Shown in pieces: positions 5,981 to 6,286 of a stretch of 6,286 nucleotides of DNA. Both the position numbers and the translations under genes were made by a program. The stretch comes from Flavobacteriales bacterium. Lineage in GTDB: Bacteria > Bacteroidota > Bacteroidia > Flavobacteriales_E > Vicingaceae. Numbering within the stretch: position 1 is the first letter of the stretch; each line of letters opens with the position of its first letter. The notes under the pieces are model-generated. The model was not told the DNA's origin. It did not search any database and worked only from the letters and a program-made list of their open reading frames with translations. The stretch is from the NCBI GenBank assembly GCA_029262915.1, contig JAJCYN010000290.1:1-6286 (forward strand), written 5' to 3'.

Positions 5981-5993
5981 AACCTATAAGGTT
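5981..5993. repeat. Short palindrome in the leader of the 170-aa gene
   Basis: AACCTATAAGGTT is a 13-base inverted repeat (5-bp arms, 3-base centre). It lies just downstream of the candidate -7 box, at or near the expected transcription start. This is a suitable place for an operator, but there is no second copy in the window and no regulator gene to pair it with. Confidence 0.35.
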
Positions 5994-5998
5994 TACTT

Positions 5999-6026
5999 CA
6001 AATATAACATTTCAATAAGATGCCAA
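5999..6026 (-). promoter_or_regulatory. Candidate promoter of the 170-aa gene
   Basis: On the minus strand TATATTTG (6006-5999) matches the Bacteroidota -7 consensus TAnnTTTG, and TTG (6026-6024) lies 17 bases upstream as a -33 element. The spacing is close to the usual 17-23 bases. The start codon is 45 bases below the -7 box. Confidence 0.5.
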
Positions 6027-6074
6027 TAACCACTTACAAATGATATAAAATACTTAACAGCGACTAATAAATTT

Positions 6075-6286
6075 TTAATAAAAATAGATATTTTTAAGTA
6101 GACATAAACAATTATCATCCCTTAAAGAGATATGTTTTCTTTCCAAAAAATCATTCAACAAAACTTTTACAGCTTCTTTACATCAACCATTACCTTATAA
6201 AGCCTTTGTACCTAAAAGAGTTGCTCTTTTTATCATTTCATTTGTTTCATCATCTTTCGACAGGTGTAGCAAGTCGCTACTATTCC
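6075..6286 (-). pseudogene. Possible 3' end of a decayed or readthrough gene
   Basis: Reading the minus strand from 6284 gives 29 protein-like codons (SSDLLHLSKDDETNEMIKRA and on to GTKAL), then TAA at 6197-6195. The same frame continues as GNG, then TGA (6185-6183), then CKEAVKVLLNDFLERKHISL followed by RDDN, ending at TAA 6077-6075. The part after the two stops looks as coding as the part before it and faintly resembles an ankyrin helix pair. Either a gene simply ends at 6195 or a longer gene has been broken by two stops. No start is visible because the frame leaves the window. The interval 5954-6074 holds only the promoter and palindrome listed separately. Confidence 0.35.

Noticed and set aside
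6098..6286. Open plus-strand frame without a start at the right edge
   Set aside because: It has no ATG, is dominated by Leu, Phe and His from AT-rich DNA, and is less protein-like than the minus-strand frame over the same bases.
1..6286. CRISPR array, tRNA or rRNA genes, insertion sequence
   Set aside because: I saw no regularly spaced short repeats, no cloverleaf-like or ribosomal segments, and no transposase or terminal inverted repeats.

Overview
The window is AT-rich and all credible genes lie on the minus strand. It has the look of an accessory region of a Bacteroidota (Bacteroidetes) chromosome. Supporting signs are a GldK-like protein (the GldK family belongs to the type IX secretion and gliding machinery of this phylum), a small periplasmic TonB-C protein of a Bacteroidota type, signal peptides ending in a Ser-Gln cleavage context, no clear Shine-Dalgarno sequences, and two TAnnTTTG-type -7 boxes upstream of genes. 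The genus cannot be named from the sequence alone.

Layout in transcription order (high to low coordinates). At 6286-6075 there is a possible decayed gene end with two in-frame stops. At 5953-5441 is a 170-aa soluble hypothetical protein with its own candidate promoter. At 5283-4654 is a secreted 209-aa protein with a MORN/YwqK-like segment and a TonB C-terminal domain. At 4226-3597 is a 209-aa protein with three predicted membrane helices. At 3507-1723 (or from 3600) is a large exported GldK-like protein with an FGE/SUMF-type fold. At 1411-1 is a tight three-gene operon: HNH nuclease plus C-terminal domain (566-1411), a 77-aa winged-helix-like middle component (331-564), and the N-terminal 113 residues of an ABC/SMC-like ATPase that runs off the window (1-340).

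The three-gene operon is the main finding. Its order, spacing and conserved motifs match an ABC-three-component (ABC-3C) conflict system, a group related to Lamassu-type SMC defence. Here the effector is an HNH nuclease and the middle component resembles the MC6 type. The likely working model, inferred from the family, is that the ATPase senses or loads on abnormal DNA, the small protein couples it to the effector, and the HNH domain cuts nucleic acid.

The intergenic regions are not ordinary spacers. A structured repeat occurs twice in direct orientation (1524-1667 and 4320-4451), with a 42-base core identical at 41 positions, and these copies bracket the GldK-like plus membrane-protein pair. 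A second short element containing ACAACGCT and TATATG lies just upstream of the HNH gene and of the TonB-C gene. Together this suggests a series of exchangeable one- or two-gene cassettes separated by conserved, foldable boundaries, with the defence operon as one cassette.
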